Shown here piece after piece: positions 5,990-11,919 of a DNA stretch of 11,919 nucleotides. Position 1 is the stretch's first letter. Each line of letters begins with the position of its first letter. The notes beneath the pieces were generated by a model that searched no databases, was not told the DNA's origin, and was given only the letters and a program-made list of their open reading frames with translations. Origin of the DNA: Oscillospiraceae bacterium (GTDB lineage: Bacteria; Bacillota; Clostridia; Oscillospirales; Oscillospiraceae); assembly GCA_902802215.1 (NCBI GenBank), contig CADCLH010000066.1, forward strand, positions 17,180-29,098. The letters are read 5' to 3'. The position numbers were made by a program, and so were the translations under genes.

Positions 5990-6514
5990 TTATTCGGCGG
6001 CGGGCGCTTCGACGGAGCCGCCCTTCTGCTCGAGGATCTGGCCGAGGCAGACGGCAAGGCCGGTGATGGGCGCGATCATGGTGCCCAGGACCTTGGAATA
6101 CAGCGCGTCCTTGGAACCGAGCGTGGACATCTCTTCGATCTCGGCGTCGCTGAGGACCTTGCCCTCCATGAAAGCGGCCTTGACGTTGAAACGCTCGCCC
6201 AGCTTCTTGCTGTAGTCGTTGATGATCCGGAAAGGCGCGATGGGATCGTGCTCGGCGGTGGCCAGAGAGGTGGTGCCGTTGAGGACGTGATCGAGCTCGT
6301 TCATCCCCAGCTTGTCCAGCGCCTTCCTGGTCAGGGTGTTCTTGACGACCGTGTACTCCACGGACTCCTTGCGCAGCTCGGCACGCAGAGCGGTGTCCTC
6401 GGCCACGGTGATGCCGCGGTAGTCGACAAGGACGCCTGCGCCCGCGTTCTGGATGCGCTTGGCGAGAGCCTCGACGATCGCCTGCTTTTCGCTGAGAACC
6501 TTTGCGTTAGGCAT
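5990..6514 (-). CDS. rplJ: 50S ribosomal protein L10
   Basis: A 174-aa L10, the base of the ribosomal stalk that holds the L7/L12 dimers and binds 23S rRNA together with L11. Family features are the N-terminal KxxxVEALAKR-like helix, VDYRGITVAEDTALRAELR, then VVKNTLTRKAL, an AFMEGKVLS segment, and a C-terminal helix (KVLGTMIAPITGLAVCLGQILE) that carries L7/L12. Length is normal. GGAGGTG lies about 10 nt before the ATG at 6514. It is the first gene of an rplJ-rplL operon with a strong promoter at 6671-6699 and an L10-type leader. The operon ends in a convergent terminator, so rpoB does not directly follow rplL as in the common bacterial arrangement. Confidence 0.97.
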   Translation of the reverse strand: MPNAKVLSEKQAIVEALAKRIQNAGAGVLVDYRGITVAEDTALRAELRKESVEYTVVKNTLTRKALDKLGMNELDHVLNGTTSLATAEHDPIAPFRIINDYSKKLGERFNVKAAFMEGKVLSDAEIEEMSTLGSKDALYSKVLGTMIAPITGLAVCLGQILEQKGGSVEAPAAE

Positions 6515-6589
6515 GTGTGTTTTTCACCTCCACACGTTTGATCCGCGCTCAAAAAGAAAATCCCCGCGGCCGACAGGACGCAGAGACAC

Positions 6590-6665
6590 ATAAACAATCC
6601 ATGAAAATTGTCGATGTCCTCGGCAGGATTTACGGGCAAAGCCCACCTGCTGTCTTCGGAGCGCT
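6590..6665 (-). promoter_or_regulatory. Ribosomal L10 leader (autoregulatory 5' UTR)
   Basis: The rplJ 5' UTR carries, in order, CCGAAGACAGCAGGTG, a small hairpin GGGCTTTGCCC, and TCCTGCCGAGG. This is the pattern of the Firmicute L10 leader, in which excess L10(L7/L12)4 binds a kink-turn-containing structure and lowers expression of the operon. A further stem can form just downstream (GACAT-CGACAAT with ATTGTT-ATGTGTC, about 6588-6620). A T-rich tract near 6550-6560 after a GC-rich segment could be an attenuator, but I cannot draw a convincing terminator stem. Confidence 0.8.
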
Positions 6666-6670
6666 CTGAC

Positions 6671-6699
6671 AATATACCAGAGCGCCCCGGGAATGTCAA
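6671..6699 (-). promoter_or_regulatory. Strong promoter for rplJ-rplL with palindrome on the -10
   Basis: On the minus strand, TTGACA (6699-6694), 17 bp, and TATATT (6676-6671), with TG one base upstream of the -10. An 8-bp perfect inverted repeat, GCGCTCTG (6661-6668) and CAGAGCGC (6678-6685), brackets the -10. Confidence 0.9.
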
Positions 6700-6745
6700 G
6701 GATTTTTTGCGAAAAGCCGGGAGTCTGTCGTGAAGTCTGTTCCTG

Positions 6746-6774
6746 TTGACAATTCCTGTCGGTTTTTGTAGATT
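6746..6774 (+). promoter_or_regulatory. Promoter for the structured RNA locus (plus strand)
   Basis: A perfect TTGACA (6746-6751), 17 bp, and TAGATT (6769-6774). A start about 6 nt downstream would begin the RNA at GGGCCC (6778-6783), right at its first hairpin. Confidence 0.6.
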
Positions 6775-6777
6775 ACA

Positions 6778-6994
6778 GGGCCCGAAAGGGCAAGGCGTTG
6801 CCGAGTGAAAAAAGGCGGTTCCGCCACACCACCCGAAAGGGGGTGTCGTCATGCCGATTCCATTGACCTTTCATGTCCTTTGCTGGACTGTCACGATCCG
6901 TGTAACAAGCAGAAACCGCCACTCTGCCAAGTGACGGTTTCTAAGACAACTTAGATCGATACTGGGCGGAGCCGCTTTTGGCAACGCCTTTTTT
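6778..6994 (+). ncRNA. Candidate structured non-coding RNA, family unknown
   Basis: About 217 nt with no credible coding frame but dense structure. From 5' to 3': hairpin GCCC-GAAA-GGGC (6780-6791); an outer closing stem of 11 perfect pairs (6792-6802 with 6980-6990); an inner closing stem of 11 pairs including one G-U (6815-6825 with 6965-6975); a hairpin with a GAAA loop and one bulged A (6826-6846); GTCC/GGAC (6875-6888); CACG/CGTG (6892-6902); a 12-position hairpin with one mismatch (6912-6941); and TAAG/CTTA (6942-6953). Six T's at 6989-6994 follow the outer stem and end it. The promoter at 6746-6774 fits the 5' end. The strand is not certain, because the minus strand has a perfect promoter and its own T-run. 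I see none of the diagnostic motifs of tmRNA, RNase P or SRP RNA. The clostridial raiA-motif RNA is a candidate of similar size that I cannot confirm. Confidence 0.55.
6808..6825 (-). terminator. Possible minus-strand terminator within the RNA locus
   Basis: Read on the minus strand, GGCGGAACCGCC is followed directly by six T's (6813-6808). It could end the glnA transcript or an RNA from the promoter at 7002-7030. The local stem is only four pairs with a GAAC loop, but the same bases pair more strongly with 6965-6975. Confidence 0.4.
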
Positions 6995-7001
6995 CATGCT
7001 T

Positions 7002-7030
7002 ATTATAGCAAGCGGGGCAAGAGCTGTCAA
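7002..7030 (-). promoter_or_regulatory. Perfect consensus promoter facing the structured RNA
   Basis: On the minus strand, TTGACA (7030-7025), exactly 17 bp, and TATAAT (7007-7002). It lies about 30 bp after the glnA stop and would start RNA near 6995, antisense to the plus-strand RNA candidate. It is too far from rplJ, which has its own promoter. Confidence 0.8.
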
Positions 7031-7059
7031 GATGATCCTGCTTTGCCGCTCCGCCGCTT

Positions 7060-9150
7060 TCACTTCACGCTCGTCAAGATCTCGCCGTAGGAGGGGTAGG
7101 GCCACCAGCGGGCGGCGCAGCGGGTCTCCGCCTCGTCGACGACGGCGCGCAGGCTCTCCATCGCGGGCAGGACCCGGTCGCAGTAGTAGCGCGCGGCGGC
7201 CAGCGTGTCCTTCTGGGTCTTGACGCCCTCCATGGCCTTCTCCAGCGCGCGGCCGTGGATCGCCGCCGAGGCCGACAGGTCGCTGAGCTTCTGGATGACC
7301 GCGCTCTCGTAGCTCACGTCCACGGGGAGCATCGCGCGCTTGGCGTTGGCCGAGGCCGCCAGCTCTCCCGTAAACGCGGAGATCGCCGGCAGGATGTCCT
7401 TCCACAGCATGTCGAGCATGGTCAGCGCCTCGATGCGCACGACCTTGCAGTAGCTGTCGAGCTTGATCTCGTAGCGGGCGTGCAGCTCCGGCCCGGTGTA
7501 GACCCGGTGGCGCGCGAAGAGCTCCACGTTCTTCGGCGCGATGTAGCAGGGCACGCAGTCGGGCGTGGCGGGGAAATTCAGCAGCCCGCGCTTTTCGGCC
7601 TCCGCGACCCACGCGGCGTCGTAGCCGTTGCCGTTGAAAATGACGCGGCGGTGCCTGCGGACGACCTCGCGGATGAGCTCGTGCAGGTCCGCGTCGAAAT
7701 CCTCCGCACACTCGAGCCGGTCGGCGTACTGGCGCAGCGACTCGGCCACGGCGGTGTTGAGCACGACGTTCGGGCCGGAGATCGACTGCGAGGAGCCGAG
7801 CATGCGGAACTCGAACTTGTTGCCCGTGAAGGCAAACGGCGAGGTGCGGTTGCGGTCGGTGGTGTCCTTGGGAAACTTCGGCAGCGCGTGCACGCCGACC
7901 TTGAACTGCTCCTTTTCCCGTCCGCCGTAGGCGGTGCCGCTCTCGATCGCGTCGAGGATAGCCTCGAGCTCCGCGCCGAGGTAGATGGAGACGATGGCCG
8001 GGGGCGCCTCGGCCCCGCCGAGGCGGTGGTCGTTGCCCGCCGAGGCCACGCAGATGCGCAGCATGTCCTGATAGTCGTCGACCGCCTGGATCACCGCGCA
8101 CAGAAACAGCAGAAACTGCGCGTTCTCCGCCGGGGTGTCGCCCGGCTCGAAGAGGTTGACGCCGGTGCTGGTGGTGATGGACCAGTTGTTGTGCTTGCCC
8201 GAACCGTTGACGCCCGCGAAGGGCTTCTCGTGCAGCAGGCACACCATGCCGTGCTTTCTCGCGATGCGCTGCATCAGCTCCATCGTGAGCTGGTTGTGGT
8301 CGGCGGCGATGTTGGTGGTGGTGTAGATCGGCGCCAGCTCGTGCTGGGCGGGGGCGGTCTCGTTGTGCTCGGTCTTGGCCATGACGCCGAGCTTCCACAG
8401 CTCCTCGTCCAGCTCCTTCATGAACTCCTGCACCCGCGGCTTGATGGCGCCGAAGTAGTGGTCGTCCAGCTCCTGGCCCTTGGGGGGCTTCGCGCCGAAG
8501 AGGGTGCGGCCCGTATACTGAAGGTCGCGCCGCCGGTCGTAGACCGCGCGGTCGATGAGGAAATACTCCTGCTCGGGGCCGACGGTGGTGCGCACGGAGG
8601 TGACGCCCTCGTTGCCGAAGAGCTTCAGCACGCGCAGGCCCTCCCGGTTGATGGCCTCCATCGAGCGCAGCAGCGGCGTCTTCTTGTCCAGCGCCTCGCC
8701 GCCGTAGGAGCAGAAGGCCGTGGGGATGCACAGCACCCCGTCCTTGATGAAGGCGTAGGAGGTCGGGTCCCAGGTGGTGTAGCCCCGGGCCTCGAAGGTG
8801 GCGCGCAGGCCGCCCGAGGGCAGGGAGCTCGCGTCCGGCTCGCCCTGGATCAGCTCCTTGCCGGAGAACTCCATGATGACCTTGCCGCCGTCGACCGGCG
8901 CGATGAAGCTGTCGTGCTTCTCGGCGGTGATGCCCGTCATGGGCTGGAACCAGTGCGTGAAATGCGTGGCGCCCTTCTCGATGGCCCAGTCCTTCATGGC
9001 GTTGGCCACGATGGTGGCCGCGGCGCTGTCGAGACGCACGCCCTCGTTCATGGAGCGCTGGACCTGGCGGAACACGTCCTTCGGCAGGCGCGAGCGCATG
9101 ACCGAGTCGTTGAATACCATGGAACCGAAGCTGTCCGTGACCGTGTTCAT
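7060..9150 (-). CDS. glnN: Glutamine synthetase type III (GSIII / GlnN)
   Basis: A 696-aa type III glutamine synthetase, which makes glutamine from glutamate, ammonia and ATP in the cytoplasm. The length is typical of GSIII (about 700-730) and far above type I (about 450). Diagnostic segments are the N-terminal THWFQPMTG and HDSFI (residues ~65-83), GPEQEYF (191-197), EHNETAPAQHELAP (261-274) and NGSGKHNNWS (315-324) for metal, glutamate and ATP binding, then TDRNRTSPFAFTGNKFEFR. The C-terminal ~190 residues are the helical GSIII extension. The ATG at 9150 is preferred: AGGA lies 6 nt upstream, and a TTG at 9156 would touch it. It is monocistronic with a perfect promoter. A GC-rich hairpin in the leader may be regulatory, but I see no known nitrogen-control RNA element. 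Confidence 0.96.
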   Translation of the reverse strand: MNTVTDSFGSMVFNDSVMRSRLPKDVFRQVQRSMNEGVRLDSAAATIVANAMKDWAIEKGATHFTHWFQPMTGITAEKHDSFIAPVDGGKVIMEFSGKELIQGEPDASSLPSGGLRATFEARGYTTWDPTSYAFIKDGVLCIPTAFCSYGGEALDKKTPLLRSMEAINREGLRVLKLFGNEGVTSVRTTVGPEQEYFLIDRAVYDRRRDLQYTGRTLFGAKPPKGQELDDHYFGAIKPRVQEFMKELDEELWKLGVMAKTEHNETAPAQHELAPIYTTTNIAADHNQLTMELMQRIARKHGMVCLLHEKPFAGVNGSGKHNNWSITTSTGVNLFEPGDTPAENAQFLLFLCAVIQAVDDYQDMLRICVASAGNDHRLGGAEAPPAIVSIYLGAELEAILDAIESGTAYGGREKEQFKVGVHALPKFPKDTTDRNRTSPFAFTGNKFEFRMLGSSQSISGPNVVLNTAVAESLRQYADRLECAEDFDADLHELIREVVRRHRRVIFNGNGYDAAWVAEAEKRGLLNFPATPDCVPCYIAPKNVELFARHRVYTGPELHARYEIKLDSYCKVVRIEALTMLDMLWKDILPAISAFTGELAASANAKRAMLPVDVSYESAVIQKLSDLSASAAIHGRALEKAMEGVKTQKDTLAAARYYCDRVLPAMESLRAVVDEAETRCAARWWPYPSYGEILTSVK

Positions 9151-9186
9151 AAGCAATCCTCACATTTCCCTGATTCCTGAAAACGG

Positions 9187-9213
9187 CCGGCGGAAGCGTC
9201 GTGCCCCCGCCGG
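9187..9213 (-). promoter_or_regulatory. Hairpin in the glnA-III 5' leader
   Basis: A perfect 7-bp inverted repeat, CCGGCGG (9187-9193) and CCGCCGG (9207-9213), lies between the promoter and the start codon, about 40 nt before the ATG. There is no following T-run on the minus strand beyond GTTTTC, so it may be a weak attenuator or only a stabilising stem. Confidence 0.4.
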
Positions 9214-9227
9214 TCGCCAGTATCAGA

Positions 9228-9256
9228 ATTATAGGGTGCGCGGCCCGATTTGTCAA
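9228..9256 (-). promoter_or_regulatory. Perfect consensus promoter for glnA-III
   Basis: On the minus strand, TTGACA (9256-9251), 17 bp, and TATAAT (9233-9228), a full match to the vegetative consensus. The leader is about 75 nt. It diverges from the folC promoter at 9315-9343. Confidence 0.9.
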
Positions 9257-9314
9257 CGCCTTACAGGCGCCGCGTCTCCGCCGGAGTTTTTTCATCGTTC
9301 TTTCGTCCGGACTC

Positions 9315-9343
9315 TTGCCGCTGAGGGGAAAGAATGCTACAAT
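9315..9343 (+). promoter_or_regulatory. Promoter for folC-ruvX
   Basis: TTGCCG (9315-9320), 17 bp, and TACAAT (9338-9343), with TG one base before the -10. The predicted leader is about 20 nt and includes the folC SD AAGGAG. Confidence 0.75.
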
Positions 9344-9371
9344 GAAGCTGCATAAAAAGGAGAGCTTGCCT

Positions 9372-10637
9372 ATGGACTACAAAGAAGCCCTCGCCTACAT
9401 CGGCGGGGTGGCGTTTTTCGGCTCGAAGCCGGGGCTGACGCGCATCCGCGAGCTGCTGGAAAGGCTCGGCGATCCGCAGAAGCAGTTGCGTTTTATCCAC
9501 ATCGCGGGCACCAACGGCAAGGGCAGCTGCGCGGCCATGACGGCCTCGATCCTCAAGGCCGCGGGCTATAAAACGGGGCTGTACACCTCGCCCTACCTCT
9601 ACCGCTTCAACGAGCGCATGCAGATTAACGGCCGTCAGATCGAGGACGAGGCACTGGCGGAAATTGTTTCCCGGGTCAAGCCCGCCGCCGAGGCCATGGC
9701 CGACCACCCGACGGAGTTTGAGCTGATGACGGCGGCGGCTCTGCTCTGGTACGCGCAGGAGAAGTGCGACGTCGTGGTGCTCGAGGTCGGGCTCGGCGGC
9801 CGCTTCGACGCGACCAACATCATCGACGCGCCCGAGGCCGCGGTCATCATGAACATCGGTCTGGACCACACGGCGGTGCTCGGGGACACCCTGGAGCAGA
9901 TCGCCTTCGAGAAGGCGGGCATCATCAAGCCGGGGACGGACGCGGTGCTCTTCGAGCAGGGTGAGGAAGCGACCGGGGTCGTCCGCCGCCGCTGCGAGGA
10001 GCTGGGCGTGCCCCTGCACATCGCGGACTTCTCGCAGCTCGTCAGCGAGTTCGACTCGCTCTACGGCCAGAGCTTCACCTACCGCGGCCTGCCCTACGCC
10101 CTCCCGCTGCTCGGCGCGCACCAGCTCAAAAACGCCGCCGTGGTGCTGGAGCTGGTCGAGGTCCTGCGCGAAAAGGGCTGGAAGCTCGAGCAGGGCGACG
10201 TAGAGCACGGCCTCTACGCGGTGAGCTGGCCGGGCCGCTTTGAGCTCTTGTCGGACGAGCCTTATTTCGTCGTCGACGGCGGCCACAACCCCCAGTGCGC
10301 CGAGACCGTGCGGGACAATCTCCTGCGCTATTTCCCGGACAAGCGGCGCATCCTGCTGCTCGGCGTCCTGAGGGACAAGGACTACCCCGGCCTGACGGCG
10401 ATCCTCGACGCGGCGGCGGACGAGTATGTCTGCATCACGCCCGCGAGCGCGCGGGCCCTCCCGGCGGAGGAGCTGGCGGAGCATCTGAAGCGTTACGGCA
10501 AGCCCGTCACGGTCTGCGGCAGCATCCGCGACGGCGTGACCGAGGCGCTGAGGCGCTCGGACGAAGACAGCGTGGTCTGCGCGGTCGGCTCGCTCTACTC
10601 CGTGGGCGAGATCCGCGCCTGCTTCGAGAGGTACTGA
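9372..10637 (+). CDS. folC: Folylpolyglutamate synthase / dihydrofolate synthase
   Basis: A 421-aa Mur-ligase-type enzyme that adds glutamate to tetrahydrofolate, and in many bacteria also to dihydropteroate, using ATP in the cytoplasm. The P-loop GTNGKGS is at residues 46-52, the YTSPYL folate-site segment at 71-76, LEVGLGGRFDATN at about 137-149, GLDHTAVLGDTLEQIAFEKAG at 163-183, and DGGHNP at 302-307 in the C-terminal glutamate-binding domain. Length is normal. The ATG at 9372 has AAGGAG nine bases upstream; an open frame back to 9201 crosses the promoters and is not coding. The ruvX start lies one base after its stop, so the two are translated from one message. Bifunctionality cannot be decided from sequence alone. 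Confidence 0.96.
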   Translation: MDYKEALAYIGGVAFFGSKPGLTRIRELLERLGDPQKQLRFIHIAGTNGKGSCAAMTASILKAAGYKTGLYTSPYLYRFNERMQINGRQIEDEALAEIVSRVKPAAEAMADHPTEFELMTAAALLWYAQEKCDVVVLEVGLGGRFDATNIIDAPEAAVIMNIGLDHTAVLGDTLEQIAFEKAGIIKPGTDAVLFEQGEEATGVVRRRCEELGVPLHIADFSQLVSEFDSLYGQSFTYRGLPYALPLLGAHQLKNAAVVLELVEVLREKGWKLEQGDVEHGLYAVSWPGRFELLSDEPYFVVDGGHNPQCAETVRDNLLRYFPDKRRILLLGVLRDKDYPGLTAILDAAADEYVCITPASARALPAEELAEHLKRYGKPVTVCGSIRDGVTEALRRSDEDSVVCAVGSLYSVGEIRACFERY

Positions 10638-10638
10638 G

Positions 10639-11046
10639 ATGCGCGCGATGGCGATCGACTACGGCGACCGGCGCATCGGCCTTGCGGTTTCGGATCTGCT
10701 CGGCATGCTCGCGGGCGAGGCCTGGACCATGGAGGAGTGGGACATGGAGCGCGCGGCGAAGCGCATCGCGCAGGAGGCGAAGGCCCGGGACGTCGGCACG
10801 CTGGTGCTCGGCCTGCCGAAGAACATGGACGGGACCGAGGGGCCGCGCGCGGAGAAAAGCCGCGCCTTTGCGGAGCTTCTGAAACGCGAGAGCGGACTGC
10901 CCGTCGTCCTCTGGGACGAGCGGCGCAGCAGCATCGAGGCCCACGCCATCCTGCACGCGGGCGGCAAACGGGAAAAGCAGCACCGCAAAACGGTGGACGC
11001 CGTGGCCGCCAGTCTGATCCTCGAGGGCTGGCTCGGGAAGACATAG
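10639..11046 (+). CDS. ruvX: RuvX/YqgF-type putative Holliday junction resolvase
   Basis: A 135-aa RNase H-like fold protein of the YqgF family. Members are proposed resolvases, and in E. coli YqgF has been tied to pre-16S rRNA 5'-end processing. DYGDRRIGLAVSD near the N-terminus (Asp7), VLGLPKNMDGTEG at 57-68, DERRSS with Asp93, and VDAVAASLIL with Asp120 correspond to the conserved acidic and fold motifs. The usual DERLTT is DERRSS here, a mild change. The ATG at 10639 is one base after folC, with GAGAGG in the folC end as SD. It is downstream of folC and 43 bp upstream of the mscS-like gene, so all three may share a transcript. Confidence 0.92.
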   Translation: MRAMAIDYGDRRIGLAVSDLLGMLAGEAWTMEEWDMERAAKRIAQEAKARDVGTLVLGLPKNMDGTEGPRAEKSRAFAELLKRESGLPVVLWDERRSSIEAHAILHAGGKREKQHRKTVDAVAASLILEGWLGKT

Positions 11047-11089
11047 TCGTTTCTTTTAAAAAATACAGAAATACAGGGAGGGCATTCGT

Positions 11090-11770
11090 ATGGAACAGGG
11101 ACTCAGCAACATCAAATCGTTGACCGGCAACCTCGCGCTCGACACCGTCGTCTCCGGACTTCTGACGCTGATCGTCTGCTATATCGCGATCCGCATCGTC
11201 AAGGCCGTCTTGGGCAAGGCGCTGGGCAAGGCAAGCAAGCTTGACACCCCGGTCAAGAACCTCATCACCAAGGCGGTCACCGCCCTGCTCTGGGCCGTGA
11301 CGATCATCATCGTGGCCGGCGCCTTCGGCATCAACGCGACCTCGCTGGTCGCCCTGCTGAGCGTCGTCGGTCTCGCTCTGTCCATGTCGGTGCAGGGCCT
11401 GCTGGGGAATTTCTTCTCCGGCATCATGCTGCTGATCGGCAAGCCCACGGTCAAGAACTACAGCCGCGAGCCGCTGCGCCGCGTCGACATGACCTTCTGC
11501 ACCTCCTACGACGCGTCCACCGAGGACGCGAAGAAGGCCATCCTCGAAGCGATCGCCAAGGACGAACGCATCCTCGCCGACCCCGCGCCCTTCGTGCGGC
11601 TGGGCGCTTTCAAGGACAGCGTCGTGGAGTACATCGTGCGCGTCTGGTGCAAAAACGCGGACTACTGGGACGTGCACTTCGACCTCAACGAAAATGTGCG
11701 CGAGAGCTTTGCGGCAAACGGCGTCGCCATGAGCTACGAGCACATCAACGTGCATATGATCGAGAAGTAA
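11090..11770 (+). CDS. MscS-type mechanosensitive channel lacking the beta domain
   Basis: A 226-aa membrane protein of the MscS family, channels that open under membrane tension to release solutes. Segments at about 16-40 and 58-80 are transmembrane helices, and 84-117 is the pore-lining TM3 (SLVALLSVVGLALSMSVQG, then LLGNFFSGIMLLIGKP). In MscS, TM3 is followed by a ~45-residue beta domain (FxxGDxI, then GxV, then IPN) and then the (S)xEPxRR-containing alpha/beta domain. Here Pro119 is joined directly to TVKNYSREPLRR, so the beta domain is missing while the frame continues. The alpha/beta domain (TSYDASTEDAK, then VRVWCKNADYWDV) is intact. AGGGAGGG lies seven bases before the ATG. A working pore is doubtful without the beta domain. 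It may be a real deletion or an assembly collapse. Confidence 0.88.
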   Translation: MEQGLSNIKSLTGNLALDTVVSGLLTLIVCYIAIRIVKAVLGKALGKASKLDTPVKNLITKAVTALLWAVTIIIVAGAFGINATSLVALLSVVGLALSMSVQGLLGNFFSGIMLLIGKPTVKNYSREPLRRVDMTFCTSYDASTEDAKKAILEAIAKDERILADPAPFVRLGAFKDSVVEYIVRVWCKNADYWDVHFDLNENVRESFAANGVAMSYEHINVHMIEK

Positions 11771-11836
11771 GCAAAACCGTCCCGCATCCATCATCCCGGC
11801 GGCGGACCGCCCCGGATAAGAAAAGGAGAGAACACC

Positions 11837-11919
11837 ATGAAAACAAGCAAGAAACTGTTTGCCGTCCTGCTCGCGCTCTGCCTGTTCCTCAGTCTGAGCG
11901 TCCCCGCCTTCGCCGTCAG
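11837..11919 (+). CDS. Start of a secreted or lipid-free exported protein (runs off right edge)
   Basis: Only 27 codons are visible. They form a classic signal peptide: a basic start (MKTSKK), a hydrophobic core (LFAVLLALCLFLSLSV) and an AFA signal peptidase I site about residue 25. AAGGAG lies 8 nt upstream. The mature protein is outside the window and cannot be named. The 66-bp gap after the mscS-like gene has a weak GGCGG/CCGCC hairpin and no terminator or promoter that I can support. Confidence 0.85.
   Translation, partial: MKTSKKLFAVLLALCLFLSLSVPAFAV

Noticed and set aside
6941..6998. An 18-codon minus-strand ORF (MKKGVAKSGS and on) as a leader peptide or small toxin
   Set aside because: Its ATG lies at the predicted transcription start, it has no SD, it is not hydrophobic, and its bases are explained by the stems of the structured RNA.
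7255..9180. A 641-residue plus-strand open frame opposite glnA-III
   Set aside because: It is a shadow of the glutamine synthetase gene on the other strand. It lacks recognisable domains and an SD, and it is low-complexity in Val/Leu/Arg/Gly.
9201..9371. Extended N-terminus for folC
   Set aside because: The upstream frame spans both divergent promoters; the ATG at 9372 has a good SD and matches the FolC N-terminus.
1..11919. CRISPR array, phage, transposon or defence system
   Set aside because: I found no regularly spaced repeats, integrase, transposase or effector gene. Gene content is housekeeping with uniform composition.

Overview
The window looks like chromosomal DNA of a high-GC member of the Clostridia. 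An Oscillospiraceae-like gut or anaerobe lineage is my best guess. The reasons are strong GC bias at third codon positions, consensus Gram-positive promoters and Shine-Dalgarno (SD) sites, a type III glutamine synthetase, the argS / DUF1934 / murI cluster, and a clostridial GreA-like factor. No phage, IS element, CRISPR array, tRNA or rRNA gene was seen. It is mostly a housekeeping region, but several genes are altered in ways worth checking.

Layout. Bases 1-1808 hold a leftward operon: murI-like racemase, a DUF1934 (YwiB-type) protein, and the 5' part of argS, which runs off the left edge. Divergent promoters at about 1857-1937 separate it from a rightward pair, an unknown 135-aa acidic protein and a GreA-type factor, closed by a perfect 13-bp terminator. 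A 130-bp hairpin-rich stretch follows. Next is a leftward guanylate-kinase-like gene whose P-loop lysine is gone, diverging from a rightward DUF2461 gene. A double-hairpin repeat lies between that gene and a family 2 glycosyltransferase. The glycosyltransferase converges on the leftward rplJ-rplL operon, with one hairpin shaped to stop transcription from both sides. rplJ has a consensus promoter and an L10-type autoregulatory leader.

Between rplJ and glnA-III, bases 6746-7030 hold a strongly structured non-coding locus. It has promoters on both strands and nested closing stems, and it matches no RNA family I can name with confidence. glnA-III (leftward) and folC-ruvX-mscS-like (rightward) diverge from back-to-back promoters at 9228-9343. 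The right edge carries the start of a secreted-protein gene.

Most notable: (1) rplL lacks its last 8-10 codons and stop, and its frame runs into the terminator; (2) the MscS-like channel lacks the whole beta domain through a clean in-frame gap; (3) the Gmk-like protein has Leu for the P-loop Lys; (4) the structured RNA locus with opposed promoters. Items 1 and 2 could be real deletions or assembly errors; the sequence alone cannot decide.
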